In this document: one piece after another, positions 12,501-23,692 of the stretch
Position numbering within the stretch: position 1 is the first letter of the stretch
How the letters are laid out: every line of letters begins with the position of its first letter
Assembly: GCA_036250195.1 (NCBI GenBank)
Contig: JAVHZZ010000010.1
Location: 108,366,278 to 108,430,277 of the forward strand
Direction of reading: 5' to 3'
DNA: 64,000 nucleotides
DNA from: Mixophyes australis
Lineage: Eukaryota > Chordata > Amphibia > Anura > Limnodynastidae
The notes under the pieces: generated by a model
The model's input: the letters and a program-made list of their open reading frames with translations, nothing else
Told to the model about the DNA's origin: nothing
Database searches by the model: none
Program-made: the position numbers and the translations under genes

Positions 12501-15500
12501 CTCCCTGGGCTGTGAGCAGAAAGCCGGGTTAATATTATCGTAATAACTTTAATACGTTTTACGCAGCGGTACTTTGGGGGGAATTGAATTCCCCCCATAG
12601 ACAACTCGCTATACTATAAGACGTGATTGTCCTCACTATCACCTATTATTATCTTTCTTACTGCCCTGTATGCGATAGATCCCTCGTTCTCCTGTTAGGG
12701 CTGCAGCAATACATGAGTCCGAGAATGCGTCCTACAGAAAGCTGCAATGGGGCAATTTCCTCTTTCTTAAAACAGGTTTCATCCTTGGACTCAGGAGAGC
12801 AGGATAAAGACTTGTGATATTTCATGGTAGAAATAGGTAAGTAAAACATTTCTATATCTGATTTTGGAACACATAATTTATACAAATACAACTTCTAGAA
12901 ATGTAAATGCAAATTGACCATTAATGTGTGTTAAATAAATAGTAAGTAAACAGCCGTTTCATCTAACCTGATTTACACCATTCTTCCATATTATTGCACT
13001 TTCATTAATCAAAAGCTGCTGATCTTCTTTAGCTGATGGGATTAAATCACCAACATCTCTTGTTATCACTTTCAGTTTTTCTGTCATTACCCAGTTTAAA
13101 ATACGATATGAACTAACAAAATCTCCATTTTCATCAAAGCCTATGTGTGATCCATCTGGCAATGAAACTATAAGATTCTTCAAATTGCGATGTAACTTTA
13201 AAACAAAATATTAAATGAAGCTGGTGCACAATATGCAGGTAACGTAAAATGTCTAATACACAATACATGTTTATGCTTATATATATTTAATAACAGTATG
13301 AATGCTGAGAACTGTAAGTAAAACTAAACTAAATCTAAGAAATTGTGAATTTTGCATATGTCTAAAAGGAAGAATAGGTGTTATAATTATGTATGGGTCT
13401 GAAAATGTATAACAAAATCTTGTATAACAAAAAATACAGACTTGGGGGTATATTTACTAAACTGTGGGTTTGAAAAAGTGGAGATGTTGTCTATAGCAAC
13501 CTAATAAAATAGAAGTGGAAGTTGCTCACTCAATTTATAGGTTCACAGCAGGTGCTTGAAAGGGTGGGGTTATCCAACAAGGAACAAATACAAAGAAAGA
13601 TTCCCAGCACATAGTTATAACCAGCAAAAGAGTTGCTGTTTCTATTTGCACATAAAAATGAAGAGATCTCAGTTACACACATTTGTAAACGCATGTTAAG
13701 CCACCCGCCACTTCATGGCACTTCTGCTAATCGGGTGGTCCTAACTCTAAAGAATGAGTGTCCCTAATTTTGGGCCATACATATATGTGTTTTTAAATTG
13801 AGAATGGAATGGAGTTTGATAGTTTTATAATCAAAGCACTAAGAGAATTGGCAATATGACATTCCACGTTATACTGGTCCACTTCCACCACTAAGCTTAG
13901 CAGATAAAAAGAGATGAAGGAAGAACAGAGAAAATCTTTTATTTTGAAAAACAAACTGTTGGTACAAGTAAAAAGCATCATTAAATATTATAATACACAG
14001 CACTGTACACTACACCAACTGGACTAGTTCAGATAAATACTTATTGAAAATGCATGCTTATCTCCTGAAATATTATGTTCTGCTGTGGACATTCTGATCA
14101 TATGATTGGCTATAACTTGTTGACAAGGAGGAGATTAAGAATAATAATATAATAATGTTCTGAACTTAATCAAATATAACTTTTAAAGTTTATTGGAATA
14201 TTCAGTTGGTGTCTTGATGAAATGTTGACATTAATTCATAATCTAATTCAAATTTGCACAACTAGTTTTTGACCTATATACTTGATATTATGAATTATAT
14301 ATCACTCCTGTGTACATATAGTATCATGGACACAACGTGATTAAAGATGCTCTAAAAGCATTATTATGGTTATGGCCTACTGTACCTTGCTTAAGAACTG
14401 AATTTAATTATTTAATTCACATAAATGGATCCATCTCTGTATAAATGTTCTCATGTAAATGGAACATCCATATTCTCTATGCTAAAATAGGATCATAAGC
14501 TACACACAAAAGTCCAGAATTAAAAGTCACACCAAGGTGCTCTGGGTAAAGACATACAGACCCCTTGTCACCTGTCGCATGTGACATTTGTTTATGATAA
14601 ATGGCATGATCCAGTAGCCCCACTTGTAGTCAATAACTTTTTAATACATTTTAGTTACCTGTTGTTTAACATAATAGACGTTATTTTCCATCTTTTTATT
14701 TTCTTTGTACAGTAATAAGCGCATAAAATGTAACGCACAAGAAGTAAGATAGACAGCTAAAAACACTCGCGGGAAACATCCAACGTAGTTAAAATTGCGA
14801 AGTTGCGTAATGCTCTCTCTTCCGGAACATTTATGAAGACTTATGTTGTATACGAAGCCATAATAATGACACGCTAATTGGATTTTTGAGCAGCAACGAT
14901 AGTGTAAAATATAAATATGTTCAAGCAACTTATCTTCAGGGTAGTTTTCAGGTTTCATATTCTTAAAAAGTCTTAAAATATCCGGTAAATATATTGGTAA
15001 ATTGTCAAGTACCAAACTACCATTAAATATATTGACCAACTCATCCATGAGAAACTTGTTACTTGCCCAATTAGGATTCAGAACGATGGTCCGGTCACTG
15101 AGCACACTCTTCATTTCTCCCAGACATTTCCTAAAAGTCTGTGAAAACATCCCACAAAGAACTATAACTTTGGCAGTCGACTTTCTAATTACTTCAGCAT
15201 TTATCCAGTCTTTATTATTGTATTGATCAAAACTAATTTTTATGGTGAAAGCAACACAAATGCCTCTTTTGGTCAAATGATTTGTCAGCAGTTCCGCCTC
15301 TGTCTCTCCGCTGTCGTCATTGGAGGCTAGAATTCCAATCCACGTCCATCCAAAATATTCTAGAACTTTAGATAACATTGAATAAACAGTGCGATCATTT
15401 TGAATGGTTTGGAAGAAAGTTGGATAAAGTTGTCTGTCACCTAACACAGAAGGTGTTGCACCGTAACTGATCTATAAGGAACACATAAATACAATAAGTG

Positions 15501-18500
15501 ATGTATTCTTACAATTTAAAGTTGGGCTGTTAAATAAACATTGAGAAAATCTCCTTTGGTTCATGAGACAATTCAAGATATTGGGAGAAGTACCTGCTAT
15601 GGGGCATGAAGGTATAGGATTGAGAAGGGCAATATCTGTCCACCCTATCCATGCACAGAAGAGCAGAACAGGGGCCCTAGGGGGAAGGACCAACGTTGCC
15701 TGTCCCACCCACAAATTAAGGTTATAGACATGTTTTATTTGATGCTATGTGTGCCTTTATTGGAATTTGTTATTTTAAAACAATAATTGGCAAACATTCA
15801 TTACATTTTAGAAGACACTGTGGTCTACTACGTATTAACTGAATATCTCTACCAGACGTGCAAATTTCCATTGGTCATTTATTATGTAAATTTACTTAAG
15901 TTGTTGTTATATTTTACAACACAAATTTGTTCCAAAAATATTTCTAAAAGATATTTTTTTTTAAATCCCAAAAACACTTTATAGTCCATCCTTAAATAAT
16001 TGATTAGTCAGCAGTGAAACAATGATATTCATAGCAACTTAAATAGATCCCCTCATGTCTAGCCTCATACATCCATGTTGCATTCAATATTATTTTTAAA
16101 GATAGTCTTTTGTTATCTTATTTATATTACATTCCATTTTAACATTCATTATTATATTGCTATATAAGTGCTTTTTTTCCTGTATTGAAATTGAAGAGTC
16201 ATCTGTAGAATCTTATGTCTCCGATTCTGCTATGAGATCTTGTGAATAGAATGAGCCAAATGGGACCTCACACTGCTCATCATTAAATCAGAACTATGAA
16301 TGTGTGAATTGCTGTGATAACAAATTCAGTACTTAAATTATCAAGATATTGGCACATGTAGGGATACAAATGCATTTGCTGGCAAGGTGACTATGATAAT
16401 TTGCTGTGATATATACTGTTTTCTACTATATTCTGTCCTCTGCCATTACTTCATTAACACTTTTCTTGTTTTCCATCAAAATACCCCAAAACAGCATCAC
16501 CCTTTCAGTCATCTTCATCAGCTATTTATATATTTATATAGCGCCACTAATTCTGCAGCACTGTACAGAGAACTCATTCACATCAGTCCCTGCCCTGTTG
16601 GAACTTACAGTCTAAGTTCCCTAACATACACACAACACAGACTAGGGTCCATTTGATAACAGTCAATTAACCTACCAGTATGTTTTTGGAGTGTGGGAGG
16701 AAACAGGAGCACATGGAGAAAATCCACGCAAACACGGGGAGAACATACAAATTTCACACAGATAAGGCCTTGGTTTTGAATCGAACTCATGATCCCAGTG
16801 CTGTGAGGCAGAAGTGCTAACCACTGAGCCACCGTGCTGCCCTTATTAACTCCTAGCCCAAGAGACCTCTATATGATTACCGATAATAGACCACGATTCT
16901 TGCCACAATAATTTTGATGCATCATCACACGAAAAAATATCCACAATCACATTGATAGGCCAAATATTCATTATTTTTACTTACATTGTATCAGTTATTT
17001 TAGAAAAATCATATTTTACTTACCTGTGAATATCGATATACTCCTAATAATTGGGCTATTGGTACAGTTGTTACTGAATGGTGATCTCCAATAAAACCAA
17101 TCACCTTGCCTCGCTCTGTACAGGAATAATTAGGCACCATCCGTCCTGGTCCAGATAATATCTGTAATACACTTTTTATGGCCTTATTCCCATCAGAACA
17201 TGAGTCATACACATGATATCCTAGTGTTATATTAGGCAAAACTAAAGAATTGTTAAAATGCTCAATGGCAAATCGAAAAGTCAGAAAGTGTTTGTAATAT
17301 TGAGGGGAAGGTCTGTGAAAAGAAAATACGGTACATTGTCCATTGTCCGATTTTAAGTAGGGTTCACTCTGATGAATCTATGAGAGATAACATCCAAAGC
17401 TGACTGGGTGGAGATCATGAACATGTTGAAAGTAGGTGAAGTAAACATTTCCATGGGTCCTGTTCTCCACAAGGGTTACATAAATAAATACCGCAATAAA
17501 TGTGTTGGGGTTATTGGACTTTATTCTAGTTTTGGCATGAAAATGTCTCAAATAAATATTGTACAGTAGTAGGTTTAATTGAAATGATTTTAAAATACTG
17601 AAGATACTCAATATAATCATTTTTCTAATAAACTAGGTATTTAATTGAAGGCTAGATGCTGATTTTAGTGTTTCTATAACAGTATGGGTTAATGGTTTTC
17701 TGTAACAGCTTTTGCAAGGCATAAACCACAAAGTATCATAACCTTGTTGAGCTGTGCGTGTAAGTGCAAAAAGTCGCGCAGTGTCATGTGAAAAACTAAT
17801 TTAATCATATGTATTTTATCATATGTATTTTTACTGCAGAATTAAATATAAATAAAAACAAGGTGAGAGTAATGGACTGAGTGTTAGAGTTGGGTCTGCA
17901 CCACATGGTTACCAAAGACAGGAAAAGTGACTTCTTATCCCCCCTCAACTCCTTGAATTCTTAAACTAGTGACAGTTTTTAATGTGTCTGGGTGTAAAGT
18001 GAAAGTCCCTTCAGTGCCAGGAACCTTTACATAAAAATATTGCTTTACACTTGGAAAGACGCTAACTAATAAACCAACTCTTTTAGTTTATAAAAAAAAA
18101 AACAACAACTGCAAGTTGAGGTAGCAAAAGCTGGAAAATGATGTTGGCAAACACCTGAATTAATAAAATATCTTCCTTTTTTTGAAAAAAAAATCACACC
18201 TACTGCAATATTTATTTCCATAAAAATGCATGTAAATGGAAGACAATTGTAGGGAACAATTAGTATAAAATATATTGTAGTGCATACTCTAATAACTTGA
18301 AAAAATACAATTATTATTTATGAGAGTGAAAAAATTGAGTATTTATACTACTACTTTGTAGTAGAACTCAAATAATAATTTAGTAAAAAAAACAAATATA
18401 TTTGATAACCTGAGCAACATGAAAGACAAATCAACACCATTATTTAGTTAGTGGTTGTCAAAAACTATATCTGTCCATCATCATCATCACCATGGGTGCA

Positions 18501-21267
18501 TATATGGTGTCAAGATGAATGCATTTGTTAATGTTGCATTTGAGAGTCTTATATTTCATTACTTCCTTTCAAGGATATTACTGCTGAAATAAGTGAAATG
18601 TATATTGCTATTTTACTTGCCAAACATACAGAAAATATTCTGGCAAATGGAATAAAGAACATTCCAATAACTGAAAATAGCCCAATCAGCAGGGGGAGGG
18701 GGGGGGGGATTTAATTGCTGACAATGTGGCATGCGGACATTGCACCGCGCAAATATGGTAAAAAGCTCCGCTCATTTATTCTTGCACCGCTATGGGGTGC
18801 GAGGAAAAATGAGCGAAGATTTTACAGAAATCTCCATCATGAATTGTCTCAAGTACGATACGGAGACACTCTACGCCTAATTGAATTCCCCCCAAGATAT
18901 TCATTGGCATGGAAAATAAGCATTTTTAAGATAGACGCTTTTCAGCCACAGTGGGTATAAATCTGTCCCCACATTTTAAATTTATCTCTCCCTCCAATGC
19001 AACATAGTTTTGCCAAGGTACAAAGTTACTCCTTTTTTTTGCTTTGCTCTCATTACTGGCTCAGGCCTATAATGTTTTGCCAATTCACATAGTGAAAGAT
19101 GTTATCAAACAACTAGCATTAATATTAGTGGCCAGATATCTGGCAAGTAACACTTATACAGTAGCCCCTAGAGGAGAGTAGAGGAGAGTTCATACCGGCC
19201 ACACAAGCGGCAGTACATCATTCTAAGTTGTAGAACTACAGCCGGTTTGGTTTTATGGTAGAACTCTTGCGGCTAAAATTCTATGCAAAAAAAATATGCA
19301 GAGAAGACACAGACCAATGGAAACGCACTTATCCACACATGACGGCTGCTGAAAATAACATAGAGAGAAGTGGTATGGTGCAAGAGTCCATACATAGAAA
19401 AACAATTCAAAATTACACGCAGAACAAAAAAAATGCAGTAGTACAGTGGTCAGATGCAAAAACTAGAAGTATTAAAAAAAATAGATTTAAATATTAACTG
19501 AAAAAAGTATTGAAGCTGTACATTAATATAACGCTGCCCATTTTAGCAAATTAATATCAATTAAAATTAGTATGGATCACCCCTCACACCAATTTAAAGT
19601 AAATAAAAATATTAAAATGATGGTACTCACATAGTGCTTCACATCAAGAAACTACTGAGTAGCACATGTCATTTTTTTCTACACATGCTTTTTATGTATA
19701 TACTTAAAACATTACAGTACACAGCTAACACAAGACAACAACCCACTGACCAACTTTGCCACACACACACAGCCCACTCAATACTTTTACCTTTGCATTC
19801 TAGCTGGTCCATTGTGCAATATTTTGCCCTTGTGTTTCAAACTCCCATTGTCCTATAGATTGTAAGCTTGCGAGCAGGGTCCTCTTACCTCTCTGTATGT
19901 ATTACCCAGTATTGTCTTATTAATGTTTGTTCCCAATTGTAAAGCTCTACGGAATTTGCTGGCGCTATATAAATAAATGTTGATTATGATTGATGATGAG
20001 AGTACTATTTTTACTTTAATAGAAATAATACACTAGAGCTAAAAAATAATAGCAGTGCAGGTGGCCATTTCGTTGAGGCCAAAGTTCATTAAAACATAGC
20101 TAGATACTCACAACAATGATTCTTAGACTGTAAGCAATTTGTTTTAGCTAATTGAATGCAGCACTAACTGGGAGCATTGTAGAAGCTGGCAGATCCCATC
20201 AGGATCTAGCAGGCAAATGTTTGCTGGGGGGCAAGACTTGGCCCAGCAGCCTACTAGCAACATTTTAAAAAGAAGAAAAATGCGGGTAGCCCAGTGATCC
20301 AGCCCAAGGTAGCCCACTATGGCACCAGGCCAGCCAGGCCCCTGGATCACATGTGTGTACACCTGATGGCAGTAAATATTGTATTAGCTGCTGCTCTACA
20401 CACTGCATCCTCATTCTGTATAGTATATCCCATTCATTTATAAGTCGCTCATTAAAACTCTTAAAATACAAACTGCGTTTATAGCAAATGTATCCATAAA
20501 ATGTATTATTTTGTAACACATTTCCTGGAAAAGGTTTCAACACAAATAAAAATATACTGTATACTGTAGTTGTTCCCATTTTAGTACAATTATATTTGGA
20601 GTATGAGATTTGCTGGGTGTAATATGCTTAGTTCTGGGCACTCGCTGGCATATGGTTTGTATTAACAAGAAGTTGCAGAATTCAGCTCTTCATTCTCATT
20701 TTAATTTTTTTTTGCAAAAGTGATTTAATTTTTTGTTTATAGATTTTTTTCTTTTACCATGGTAGGGGGTGAGGGGGTTACAGTTTTCTGTAGGTTATTA
20801 TTATAATTATTAGTATTGGCATAAGGTTGTTGTGACCTCACTGAAAAATTATTTACTCACATTTCCTTCTTTTGCTGAGTGAATGAATGAAGAGTGTGAG
20901 TGTGAGTATGTGTTACTTATCGATGATGATACATTCACATCCTTTTAAGTGCAGAAAATCATTTACTAACTTTACAATATGTAGAAACTTAACTCTTGGC
21001 GTATAAATCCTATATTACTTACTTTAAGCACATTATTTGTTTGACAATTTTGTTTTGTTGAATTTCTACCACATACTGATTCACGGTGAACACTCCTCCG
21101 ATTATGATGTCTCCATCTTGAAAATATTCATAGTCTTCAAATGTATTTCTTAACTGCAGATGACACGCTGGTAATGGGTTCTGGATAACAGGTTTGCAGA
21201 ATGTCGCACACAGGATCATTAAATACAACACTTTAAATAAATATGTGACCGCTGTAGTTGTAGCCAT
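5608..21267 (-). CDS. vomeronasal type-2 receptor (V2R), complete six-exon gene A
   Basis: Pheromone/odorant class C G-protein-coupled receptor of vomeronasal sensory neurons, acting at the dendritic plasma membrane. Exons on the minus strand: 21267-21023, 17312-17024, 15471-14659, 13195-12968, 9687-9564, 6515-5608. They sum to 2,607 bp, that is 868 residues plus stop, typical for V2Rs. All introns are GT-AG, with phases 2,0,0,0,1, the classic V2R plan including the 124-bp exon 5. Order: signal peptide (about 1-24), ANF-type bilobed ligand domain (exons 1-4), Cys-rich NCD3G linker (exons 5/6), seven-TM domain (from about residue 600) with FNETKYITFSM and PAYLSTKGKYMVAVEIF family motifs. No stop or frameshift was found. 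ATG 21267 is chosen because it precedes the hydrophobic leader and has a good Kozak context (A at -3, G at +4). The in-frame upstream ATG at 21375 is weaker. The exact V2R subfamily cannot be assigned. Confidence 0.93.
6711..7190 (-). repeat. dispersed retroelement 3' end with (AAT)n tail, in intron 5 of gene A
   Basis: Read on the minus strand it has the anuran-type tail: attgttcgctcc, GAGCAGGGCTCTC, then a long purine/pyrimidine-biased body, GCGCTACGGA and GGCGCCCTATAAATAAA, followed by ATTATTAATAATAATAAT. Similar tails occur at 19.85-19.99, 25.0-25.2, 36.6-36.8 and 62.1-62.5 kb, the last two attached to LINE RT remnants. A LINE or LINE-dependent SINE 3' end is inferred. Confidence 0.55.
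7205..7620 (-). mobile_element. Tc1/mariner transposase fragment (inactive)
   Basis: Minus-strand translation contains FQQDNAPYHTAKIVQEWFE and LTWPSKFPDLNLIKHLW, the signature second-D and third-acid blocks of Tc1-family DD34E transposases. The N-terminal DNA-binding part and terminal repeats are missing. The third catalytic acid position (usually PIE) reads LIK, so the catalytic glutamate is replaced by lysine. It lies in intron 5 of V2R gene A in the same orientation. It is a dead fragment. Confidence 0.85.
9564..9687 (-). CDS. V2R gene A exon 5 (Cys-rich linker)
   Basis: 124 bp, the invariant V2R exon-5 length. Acceptor CTCTCTTTCAG, donor CTG|GTACAT. It encodes the Cys-rich linker between ligand and membrane domains, with SRCSEMCLPGSRK and CCYDCAPCSEGEIS carrying the conserved cysteines. 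It aligns base for base in length with exon 5 of gene B. Confidence 0.95.
10510..10648 (-). repeat. CR1/L2-like remnant, 5' part of a copy split by a MITE (intron 4 of gene A)
   Basis: Landmarks GGGAGACTA, CCATGGATC and TGTGCCCATG align with 26.11-26.47 kb in intron 4 of gene B, where the repeat is uninterrupted. In gene A its continuation resumes at about 11305-11345 (GATGAGATCTTAACCGTGACC) after an inserted element. The CR1/L2-like label is from general resemblance only. Confidence 0.5.
10649..11304. mobile_element. non-autonomous DNA element with GGGCCTGAGTCA inverted ends
   Basis: The left end (AGGGCCTGAGTCAGTTAAGG) and right end (CTTAATGACTCAGGCCC) are inverted copies, giving a unit of about 656 bp without transposase. 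It interrupts a repeat that is continuous in the paralogous intron of gene B, so it inserted after the A/B duplication. A target duplication is not clear, so the superfamily is undetermined. Confidence 0.7.
11626..11790. mobile_element. foldback MITE, copy 1 (intron 4 of gene A)
   Basis: Long inverted arms: ACTAAACTGCGGGTTTG, AAAAAGTGGAGATGTTGCC and TATAGCAACCAATCAGATT on the left, their reverse complements on the right, and a central spacer of about 35 bp. There is no coding capacity. Related copies are at 13443-13512 (left arm only) and 52655-52830 (complete). Complete ends read GGGGTATATTTA. Confidence 0.85.
12968..13195 (-). CDS. V2R gene A exon 4
   Basis: 228 bp, 76 codons, phase 0 at both ends. 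Acceptor TTTTAAAG before LHRNLKNL; donor AATCAG|GTTAGA. It encodes the C-terminal part of the ANF ligand-binding domain, with NGDFVSSYRILNW and the end segment ESAIIWKNGVNQ. The same length (228 bp) results for gene B once the retroelement and one target-site copy are discounted. Confidence 0.93.
13443..13512 (+). repeat. foldback MITE left arm, copy 2 (intron 3 of gene A)
   Basis: GGGGGTATATTTACTAAACT followed by GGGTTTGAAAAAGTGGAG and TATAGCAACC is the left arm of the MITE seen at 11626 and 52655. The right arm is absent. Confidence 0.75.
14659..15471 (-). CDS. V2R gene A exon 3 (ligand-binding domain core)
   Basis: 813 bp, 271 codons, phase 0 at both ends. The acceptor CCTTATAG precedes ISYGATPSVLGDRQ; donor AACAG|GTAACT. 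It encodes the bulk of the periplasmic-binding-protein-like (ANF receptor) fold, with family landmarks YPTFFQTI, YFGWTWIGILASNDDSGE and RTIVLNPNW. It is open throughout and aligns with the 798-bp exon 3 of gene B. Confidence 0.95.
16515..16845 (-). repeat. dispersed repeat ending ...GAGCCACCGTGCTGCCC (intron 2 of gene A)
   Basis: Contains ATTTATATAGCGCCACTAA, CTGTACAGAGAAC, GGGAGGAAACAGGAGC, CACGCAAACACGGGGAGAAC and ACTGAGCCACCGTGCTGCCC, landmarks of a repeat widespread in vertebrate genomes. It is absent from the otherwise alignable intron 2 of gene B, so it inserted after duplication or was lost from B. The exact class is not named because I cannot verify it. Orientation is arbitrary. Confidence 0.6.
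17024..17312 (-). CDS. V2R gene A exon 2
   Basis: 289 bp. Acceptor TTTTCACAG, donor TCACAG|GTAAGT. Enters in phase 2 and exits in phase 0. Encodes PSPQYYKHFLTFRFAIEHFN, LPNITLGYHVYDSC and the GKVIGFIGDHHSVTTVPIAQ segment, the N-terminal lobe of the ANF ligand-binding domain. Gene B exon 2 is 292 bp (one extra Asn codon). Confidence 0.95.
18705..18895. mobile_element. MITE-like element with GGGGG(A)ATTYAATT inverted ends
   Basis: Left end GGGGGGGATTTAATTGC, right end CTAATTGAATTCCCCCC, inverted relative to each other and about 190 bp apart. It lies in intron 1 of gene A. The short plus-strand open frame inside it is incidental. A single end of the same type is seen near 12.58 kb (GGGGGGAATTGAATTCCCCC). 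Confidence 0.55.
19850..19990 (+). repeat. retroelement 3' tail (GCGCTATATAAATAAATG type)
   Basis: ATTGTAAGCTTGCGAGCAGG ... AAGCTCTACGGAATTTGCTG, GCGCTATATAAATAAATG and a short GATTGATGATG tail. This is the same family of 3' ends as at 6.7, 25.0, 36.6 and 62.1 kb. It lies in intron 1 of gene A. Confidence 0.55.
21023..21267 (-). CDS. V2R gene A exon 1 (signal peptide and start of ligand domain)
   Basis: 245 bp coding. ATG 21267 lies in GGAACAATGGCT (good Kozak). It encodes a hydrophobic leader (TYLFKVLYLMILCATFC) followed by the V2R N-terminal signature CHLQL ... DGDIIIGGVFTVNQY. Donor AAA|GTAAGT. An in-frame upstream ATG at 21375 would add 36 residues. That stretch is open in the paralogue too, but most changes there are amino-acid altering, which suggests 5' UTR. 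Confidence 0.9.
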
Positions 21268-21365
21268 TGTTCCAATAGACAGCACAATGTATTCCAATAT
21301 AATGCAGATTATCAAACCATAAATGTAACACTCAGAGGTGAAATGTGTCACACAGGACACTGAAC

Positions 21366-21480
21366 CCTGATGCATCTGTCTGTTAGTGTAATGACGCTGG
21401 ATCATCTCACTGCCTTTTATAACAGATCTCCTGAAGTTAGTGGCAGGTGTTTGACTATTCTGTCCTGCTCTTAAAATATA
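21366..21480 (-). promoter_or_regulatory. V2R gene A core promoter block with TATA box
   Basis: 115 bp matching 49710-49824 (plus strand, orphan exon 1) at 114 of 115 positions. It includes TATAAAA at 21415-21421 (minus), 154 nt upstream of the chosen ATG in both copies, and an E-box-like CACCTG. Transcription is predicted to start about 30 nt past the TATA, near 21390, leaving a 5' UTR of about 120 nt. Promoter function is inference from position, TATA and conservation. Confidence 0.75.
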
Positions 21481-21929
21481 CTACATGCACAGCAGATAAA
21501 TCTGACACATAAACTTATGATTGAAATATTATTTCTATTTGTATTTTTCAGGGTTGTTGTTGTTCAGAAGTTACTCTTGAAATAAAAGACAGGGAATAGA
21601 TATGTGCAGTCAGTAGCAAAATATTTAAATCATGGTGCAAACAAATGTTTATAACATCCCTATAAGGAATGTACTCACAACAAGTAAAGTCATCTATCCC
21701 TATTGAATGCACTTGGTGAATATGAGACATGTGGACCAGTAAGAGGTGATACAACCTGGAAATAGGGTAGTCCCTATTTTGGATATAAGTGCCTTAAATT
21801 CAACAATGGAGCTAGAAATTCCCATTATGTCCAGGATTTGATGTTTAATAAATTCTGACATTTTTCACAGTGGGTGCTGTTAGTCTTTAGACATGTGGTG
21901 CTCTCTCCAGTCTCTTTGGGGCAAATTTG

Positions 21930-22130
21930 TGTGAAAAGGTAAAAAACATAGACGTAACAGGTTCCGTCTGGCTAAATCTAAACACAATGGGGGCTTAGGC
22001 CTTCCTTTATTTGATAAATACTACCATGCCACACAACTGAGCCACCTTATCTCTTGGCTGACACCTTTAGGAGTTAAAAATGGGTGGATAGTGAATAAGC
22101 ATTGTCCACAGATTTGGGGATGAGATTTTT
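21930..22130 (+). mobile_element. Tx1/L1-type LINE ORF2 C-terminal fragment
   Basis: A plus-strand frame reads ...AKSKHNGGLGLPLFDKYYHA followed by TQLSHLISWLTPLGVKNGW. The GG-L-G-LP ... YY-A block with downstream W is characteristic of the region C-terminal to the reverse transcriptase of L1/Tx1-clade ORF2. No reverse-transcriptase core remains and the frame closes soon after. Dead fragment between genes A and B. Confidence 0.65.
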
Positions 22131-23692
22131 ACCTTGTATTCCTAGGAGACCAACCTCAGTTTACACTACCCCCTCCATTCGCTTCACCTTAGAGATGTGG
22201 GACAAACTAAACAAACAATGTGAACTGGCCCCACATACCCCGCTCTGGATTTATCCCAAATCAAAAATGCACAAGTAGACTAATAGATTTTATGACCCTA
22301 AAATCAGAACCATAGCACTAAAAATATGCAGTATGTTGTCAGAGTCAGAAACATTTCTGAAAAGAAAAAAAATTAAAAAAATAACATGGATAAGCAATTT
22401 ACAAATATCAATTGAAAAATAACTAAAACATAACAGCTCAGTAACATGCACAATACAACAAGTCTTGAAGTGATGTGTGATATGGCAGTCATTTATTGTT
22501 TTATTTATATCCTTTCTGTCCACCCTCAATATCTAACACTTTCTTCCTCTTTCAAGTCTCCTTCTCTCCCGCTCTTGAAGGTTAATAAATGATCAGGCTA
22601 AGGTAGTATAAATACATTTATTGAAAAAAAACCAGTAAGGACTTACATCAAAGTAGTAAAATAACATCTTAGAGGTAGGACATATATGGTCCTTGTCTCT
22701 CTAAAGTATAATTTGTCTTTGATACCACTGTGGAATACATGAGGCTTCCAGGCACAGAAAAAGTCCAAAGATATTTTGTTGCACCTCATAGATATAAGAT
22801 AAATAGAACAAATAATATAATAAAAAAATATAAATATAATATTGTGTTTCTCATTCTAACTTGCCTGTTGAAGTAAACTAAAGTCATGGCTTTTTTGTCG
22901 TAATATTTGTGTTGCAGACCATCCATCTTGGCAAATTATCCTTCTATGTGTATTAGATATTGGGTTGTGACCCATATTAACACATCTCAAACTCAAAGTT
23001 CTTGAAATCATAGATCCACCTAGTTTCTACTGACCGCCATTATTCCCCCTCTCTGTTTCCTTTCTGTATTTCTGTGAATTGTAGACGCTTTAGATGAATT
23101 CTTAATATTGAAAGATGATGTAATTCAAACCCTTTGTAAATATTACATAAATGTTCACTTATTCTGATTGTAATTTTCCTTCTTCTGTAATGGAGTCTCT
23201 ATAAGGTATATAACGAGTACTATTGTATGTCATATAATCCTTAATCACACACATTGCTCTTGTTGTTTTTGTCAGAATCTGATGAAATACTGCATAATGT
23301 TAGTATTACGGTTGAGATTTGACGCATTTCTATCGATCTAATGGCATTTAGCTTTCAGGTCCAGTAGTTATGGAAAATATTTATATATAATCGGACGGCA
23401 TGGATGGTAAAAGACTAGAATTTGTAATTGATCAAGCTCATTTATTAATTGGGATCGATAAAATTTAACTTACAAGACTAGTATTATATATCGCATCAAA
23501 ACACTACAGGCTGCTCCTCCACCACGGTGAGATGATTATATATTATATATAAGTGGTAATATTGTGTTTCCAGGAAATTATTTCAATAGACTCGGCTATC
23601 ATCATCAATCATATGGAAACCATGGGCGTAAAATACATGGGTAAAATGTGTGATACACATATTATATCAGTGCTCTCATACTGGGCACAGTA
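22131..23692. other. intergenic between V2R genes A and B
   Basis: AT-rich, with only short open frames and no further V2R exon. It takes the place where the missing 3' part of gene B exon 6 (TM3-TM7) would be expected. Confidence 0.55.

Noticed and set aside
15002..15226. Plus-strand open frame in V2R exon 3 region
   Set aside because: Antisense shadow of exon 3 of gene A; the same happens at 34350-34603 over gene B exon 3.
21375..21405. Upstream in-frame ATGs (21405 and 21375) as V2R start
   Set aside because: 21405 lies too close to the TATA box to be in the mRNA; 21375 has a weak context and would place about 36 extra residues before the signal peptide.
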